The position numbers and the translations under genes are program-made. Of a DNA stretch of 64,000 nt, positions 60,704 to 64,000 are shown in pieces. The stretch is from Streptomyces sp. JJ66 (GTDB taxonomy: Bacteria; Actinomycetota; Actinomycetes; Streptomycetales; Streptomycetaceae). The notes beneath the pieces are model-generated. The model was given only the letters and a program-made list of their open reading frames with translations, ran no database searches and was not told the origin of the DNA. Each line of letters opens with the position of its first letter. The first letter of the stretch is position 1. The stretch is taken from positions 310,001-374,000 of the forward strand of contig NZ_JAEVFI010000001.1 in NCBI RefSeq assembly GCF_019303495.1, written 5' to 3'.

Positions 60704-62104
60704 CTAGCGAACGACCCGCACGGGCCCGATCCCCAGCGCCCGCACCGGCTCCTCGATCTGCGCCGCGTCCCCGACCAGCACCGTAACCAGCCGGTCCATC
60801 GGGAAGGCGGCCACGGCAGCCGCCGTCGCCTCCACCGTGCCGGTGTCCGCCAGCCGCTGGTAGAGCCGCGCCTGGTAGTCGTCGGGCAGGAACTGCTCGA
60901 CCTGATCGGCCAGGGTGGACGCCACCGCCGCCGCTGTCTCGTACCGCAGCGGGGCGACGCCGACCAGGTTCTGCACCGCCGTGTCGCGCTCGTCGTCGGT
61001 CAGGCCCTCAGCCGCCAGCGTGCGCAGCACCTGCCACAGGTCGGCCAGCGCGGGCCCGGTGACGTCGGTGGCCACCGAGCCGTTGATGCCCAGCAGCGCC
61101 GTGCCGTTGCCGTCCGGGGTGGAGCGCAGCACCTGGCCGTAGGCGCGGACGCCGTAGGTGTAGCCCTTCTCCTCGCGCAGCACGCGGTCCAGGCGGGAGG
61201 TGAGCGTGCCGCCCAGGCAGTAGACGCCGAGGACCTGCGCGGGCCACACCGCGTCATGCCGGTCGGCGCCGGTGCGGCTGATCAGCAGCTGCGTCTGCAC
61301 CGATCCGGGCCGGTCGACGATCACGACGCGCCCGGTGTCGTCGGCGGTGACCGGGGTCACCGGGTGCGGCTCGGCGGGCGAGCCCGTCCAGGCGCCGAGC
61401 GTGTCGTCCAGCGCGGCGCGCAGGTCTACCCCGGTGAGGTCGCCGACCACCACGACGGTGGCGGTCGCCGGGCGCACATGGGCCTCGTAGAAGGCCCGCA
61501 CGGCGGCGGCGTCGATGCCCCGGACCGTCTCCTCGGTGCCCTGGCGCGGGCGGGACATGCGCGAGTCGGCCGGAAAGAGTTCGGCGGACACGGCGATGGC
61601 CGCCCGCCGGGCGGGGTTGGCGAGCTCATGCGGGATCTCGTCGAGCCGGTTCGCCACCAGCCGGGCGACCTCGGCCTCCGGAAAGGCCGGAGCGCGCAGG
61701 GCGTCGGCGAGCAGGCTGAGCGCCTTCGTCAGGCGGGAGGCGGGCACCTCCAGCGACACCCGGATGCCAGGGTGGTCGGCGAACGCGTCCAGCGTGGCGC
61801 CGCAGCGCTCCAGCTCCGCCGCGAACTCCTCAGCCGTGTGCTTGTCGGTGCCCTCGCTGAGCGCCCGTGCCATGATCGTGGCCACGCCGTCCAGCCCGGC
61901 CGGCTCGGCCTCCAGCGGCGCGCGGAGGTTGATCTCCACGGCTACGACCTGCTGGCCCGGGCGGTGGCAGTGCAAAACGGTCAGCCCGTTGGGCAGCGCG
62001 TCCCGCTGTGGCGCGGGGAAGTTCCACGGGGTGGGCTGCCCGCCCACGGGGCGCGGGTGGAACGTCATGGCGGGCGTGGTGGCGGTGGTGGTGGCGTCGC
62101 TCAC
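60704..62104 (-). CDS. M16-family peptidase-like subunit, zinc site absent
   Basis: A 466-residue protein from GTG 62104. It has the M16 fold (LPNGLTVLHCHRPGQQVVAVE, EKGYTYGVRAYGQVLRS) but no HxxEH motif at the expected place (GLDGVATIMARALSEGT). The C-terminal half has the R-Y pair typical of the regulatory chain. It therefore probably forms a heterodimer with the active subunit coupled to it, as in bacterial PqqF/mitochondrial processing peptidase-like pairs. Confidence 0.9.
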   Translation of the reverse strand: MSDATTTATTPAMTFHPRPVGGQPTPWNFPAPQRDALPNGLTVLHCHRPGQQVVAVEINLRAPLEAEPAGLDGVATIMARALSEGTDKHTAEEFAAELERCGATLDAFADHPGIRVSLEVPASRLTKALSLLADALRAPAFPEAEVARLVANRLDEIPHELANPARRAAIAVSAELFPADSRMSRPRQGTEETVRGIDAAAVRAFYEAHVRPATATVVVVGDLTGVDLRAALDDTLGAWTGSPAEPHPVTPVTADDTGRVVIVDRPGSVQTQLLISRTGADRHDAVWPAQVLGVYCLGGTLTSRLDRVLREEKGYTYGVRAYGQVLRSTPDGNGTALLGINGSVATDVTGPALADLWQVLRTLAAEGLTDDERDTAVQNLVGVAPLRYETAAAVASTLADQVEQFLPDDYQARLYQRLADTGTVEATAAAVAAFPMDRLVTVLVGDAAQIEEPVRALGIGPVRVVR

Positions 62105-63447
62105 TGCGCGGCCCCTTCCTGCGTGGTGTCGTCCTCGGCCGCCTGAGCGCCACCGGTTGGCTCGTAGACCAGGACGGCACGGTTGTCCGGGCGCAGCCGG
62201 GCGGCGGCCACGGCCCGCACCTCCTGTGGGGTGATCTCCAGCACGCGCTGGACGGCGGTCAGCGCGAGCTGCGGGTCGCCGAAGAGGACGGCGTAGCGGC
62301 ACAGCTCGTCGGCGCGGCCACCGACCGTGGCCAGGCGGTCCAGCCACTCGCGCTCCAGCTGTGCCTGGGCGCGCTCCATCTCCTCCGGTGTCGGCCCCTC
62401 GGCGGCGAACCGGGCGAGCTCGTCGTCGATCGCGGCCTGGATGTCGGCCGACGCGGCGTCGCCGGACGCCTTCACATCCAGCCAGCCCATCGACGGCGCG
62501 CCAGCCAGCCGCAGCAGCCCGAACCCGGCGGTGACGGCCAGCCGGTCGCGGCGCACCAGGCGGTTGTACAGACGGGAGGACTCGCCGCCGCCGAGCACGG
62601 TGAGCGCCAGGTCCGCTGCGTCGGCCTCGCGGGTGCCGTCGTGCGGGAGCCGGTAGGCGGCCATCAGCGCGCGGGAGGGCACGTCCTCCTCGACGGTGCG
62701 GCGCAGCTCCTCGCCCATCACCTCGGGCAGCGAGCCGTCCCGGGGCGGCTGCTTGCCGTCGTGGGAGGGGATGCTGCCGAAGTACTTCTCGATCCAGGCG
62801 AGTGTCTGCTCGCTGTCGATGTCGCCGACGACGGCGATCACCGCGTTGTTCGGCGCGTAGTAGGTGCGGAAGAACTGGCGGGCGTCCTCCAGGGAGGCCG
62901 CGTCCAGGTCGGCCATGGAGCCGATGGGGGTGTGGTGGTACGGGTGGCCCTCGGGGTAGGCCAGAGCGAAGAGCTGCTCGAACGCGGTCCCGTACGGCAC
63001 GTTGTCGTACCGCTGGCGGCGCTCGTTCTTCACCACGTCGCGCTGGTTCTCCATGGACTCCTCGTCCAGGGCGGTCAGCAGCGAGCCCATGCGGTCGGCT
63101 TCCAGCCACAGTGCCAGCTCCAACTCGTGGGCCGGCATGGTCTCGTAGTAGTTGGTGCGCTCGAAGCTCGTGGTGCCGTTGAGCGAACCGCCGACTCCCT
63201 GGACGAGTTCGAAGTGCCCGTTACCTGGCACCTGCGCGGAGCCCTGGAACATCAGGTGCTCGAAGAGGTGCGCCAGGCCGGTGCGGCCCTTGACCTCGTG
63301 GCGCGAACCGACGTCGTACCAGAGGCAGACGGCGGCGACGGGCGTGAGGTGGTCCTCCGAGAGCACGACGCGCAGGCCGTTGGCCAGCCGGTGTTCGGTC
63401 GCTGTCAGCACTCCCGTGTCGGGCGGAGGTGTGGCCGTGGGGCCCAT
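62101..63447 (-). CDS. M16-family zinc metallopeptidase, active subunit
   Basis: A 448-residue peptidase from ATG 63447, with AAGGGACTT upstream. The inverted zinc motif HLFEH is at residues 60-64, with the distal Glu in VVKNERRQ; WYDVGSRHE and FERTNYYE are also conserved. The C-terminal domain has LTVLGGGESSRLYNRLVR. It degrades peptides; cytoplasmic. The stop overlaps the next gene's GTG by 4 bases, making a two-subunit operon. Confidence 0.93.
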   Translation of the reverse strand: MGPTATPPPDTGVLTATEHRLANGLRVVLSEDHLTPVAAVCLWYDVGSRHEVKGRTGLAHLFEHLMFQGSAQVPGNGHFELVQGVGGSLNGTTSFERTNYYETMPAHELELALWLEADRMGSLLTALDEESMENQRDVVKNERRQRYDNVPYGTAFEQLFALAYPEGHPYHHTPIGSMADLDAASLEDARQFFRTYYAPNNAVIAVVGDIDSEQTLAWIEKYFGSIPSHDGKQPPRDGSLPEVMGEELRRTVEEDVPSRALMAAYRLPHDGTREADAADLALTVLGGGESSRLYNRLVRRDRLAVTAGFGLLRLAGAPSMGWLDVKASGDAASADIQAAIDDELARFAAEGPTPEEMERAQAQLEREWLDRLATVGGRADELCRYAVLFGDPQLALTAVQRVLEITPQEVRAVAAARLRPDNRAVLVYEPTGGAQAAEDDTTQEGAAQ

Positions 63448-63898
63448 GGGCGGCAAGTCCCTTCGTTGGCGGTGTGGCGTTGCGAAGTGAGGCGGTTGAT
63501 GTGCGGTGTCGCGGGCGGTCTGCGTGGGTTGTTGCGGAGGGTCGGTAATGGGTGGTGCGTGGAACGATGGCTCCGGGGCGCGGGCCGTGACGGCGTGGGT
63601 GGCAGCGGGCCGACCGGTCGGGGGCGCCCCTGTCACTCTATGCAAGCGCGCGGGCCCTTCGCGAAGTTCCCGGTGATTCACCTGGGCCTCCGGTGGTCCG
63701 TTCCCCGGTGTGGACGGCACGTCCCGGCGGTGAGCCGAGGGGCTGCGGGCACGCGCCAGGCGGGGTGGCGGCGGGCGATGTCGGCGGCTGGGTCCACAAT
63801 GGTCCGCGTCAGACCCGCACGTCCGCTCGGGGCGCCCGGTCCCTCCCGGCCCGGCGTCCGGCCGCGCGACCGTAGCCAGCGAAGGAGCAGCAGCCGCG
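63448..63898. other. divergent promoter region
   Basis: About 450 bases between the peptidase operon and the topoisomerase gene. No gene seen. GAAGGAG at about 63881 is the ribosome site of the latter. No repeat or riboswitch recognised. Confidence 0.5.
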
Positions 63899-64000
63899 AT
63901 GGCCCGCCGCAGCACCAAGACACCGCCGGAGGATTTCGAGGAGCGCATCCTCGATATCGACGTCGTGGACGAGATGCAGGGCTCCTTCCTGGAGTACGCG
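63899..64000 (+). CDS. type IIA topoisomerase A subunit (gyrase/topo IV), 5' end only
   Basis: Thirty-four codons from ATG 63899 are in the window: MARRSTKTPPEDFEERILDI then DVVDEMQGSFLEYA. The VxxEMxxSFLEYA start is the standard beginning of GyrA/ParC proteins, just before the YAMSVI-type segment. It is probably the Streptomyces second subunit A (ParC-like). Preceded by GAAGGAG. Continues beyond the window. Confidence 0.85.
   Translation, partial: MARRSTKTPPEDFEERILDIDVVDEMQGSFLEYA

Overview
The window is high-GC actinomycete DNA that almost certainly comes from a Streptomyces. The supporting signs are GC-rich third codon positions, many GTG starts with 4-base GTGA/ATGA gene overlaps, SepH, CutR/CutS, DUF3093/DUF3159/DUF3710/DUF4193/DUF5998 proteins, a DasR-type site before ptsH, a ydaO-type riboswitch before an M23 peptidase, and rare TTA codons concentrated in one accessory island. 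From memory, the right part (trkA pair to ptsH and the M16 peptidases) matches the conserved Streptomyces core order; that synteny is recalled, not computed.

Layout. 1-2265 (minus): an F420-type luciferase-like oxidoreductase cut by the window edge, a DUF6099-like protein, and a MazG-like pyrophosphohydrolase coupled to a SepF paralogue. 2648-5025 (plus): three roadblock/LC7-fold proteins around a PATAN/winged-helix protein, a signalling module without its own GTPase or kinase. 5207-9306: a small Cys/His protein, a decayed methyltransferase, then a cobalamin riboswitch driving a three-gene BtuFCD-like importer. 9489-12451 (minus): a DUF2252 protein and a 14-TM drug exporter.

12.6-30.98 kb is a genomic island. 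The last 21 codons of an RNA methyltransferase gene (30919-32307, minus) occur again at 12614-12682. Inside both copies lie arrays of GCGTCA at helical pitch, the arrangement expected of attL and attR of a tyrosine-recombinase element. No integrase remains. The island carries an apparently undescribed isoprenoid biosynthetic cluster in two divergent arms. The minus arm has a protein fusing a degenerate class-I-isoprenoid-synthase-like domain to a seven-helix Pyr4-like membrane terpene cyclase, a 44-residue peptide, a PAP2 phosphatase, a stand-alone class-I-like isoprenoid enzyme, and a decayed asparagine-synthase/lasso-cyclase-like gene. The plus arm has a clavaminate-synthase-like Fe(II)/2-oxoglutarate oxygenase, a polyprenyl diphosphate synthase, three consecutive Rieske oxygenases, a PEP-synthase/rifampin-phosphotransferase-like enzyme, a flippase-like membrane protein and a tyrosine-phosphatase-like protein. 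The seven-gene run from the synthase onward is translationally coupled, including a 20-codon relay ORF between two Rieske genes. A plausible pathway is C15/C20 diphosphate synthesis, dephosphorylation and/or cyclisation at the membrane, then repeated Rieske oxidation and phosphoryl chemistry. Four of the island genes have TTA codons, suggesting bldA control. The right third of the island is debris: a DUF6545 fragment, a DUF1998 helicase riddled with frameshifts, and a UvrD-like helicase truncated before its ATPase core.

32.4-64 kb is core chromosome: paired TrkA proteins; DUF3159/OB-fold; DUF3710, dUTPase, thioesterase; DUF3093; DUF4193; CutRS; inositol-phosphatase-like protein; ferrochelatase; an MFS exporter; VOC proteins; a sugar-lactone oxidase; SepH; sulfurtransferase; thymidine kinase; alkaline-phosphatase-fold protein; DUF5998; a GNAT/acyl-CoA-synthetase fusion; HPr; a GntR/FCD regulator; a c-di-AMP-riboswitch-controlled M23 protein; an M16 peptidase pair; and the first codons of a type IIA topoisomerase A subunit.
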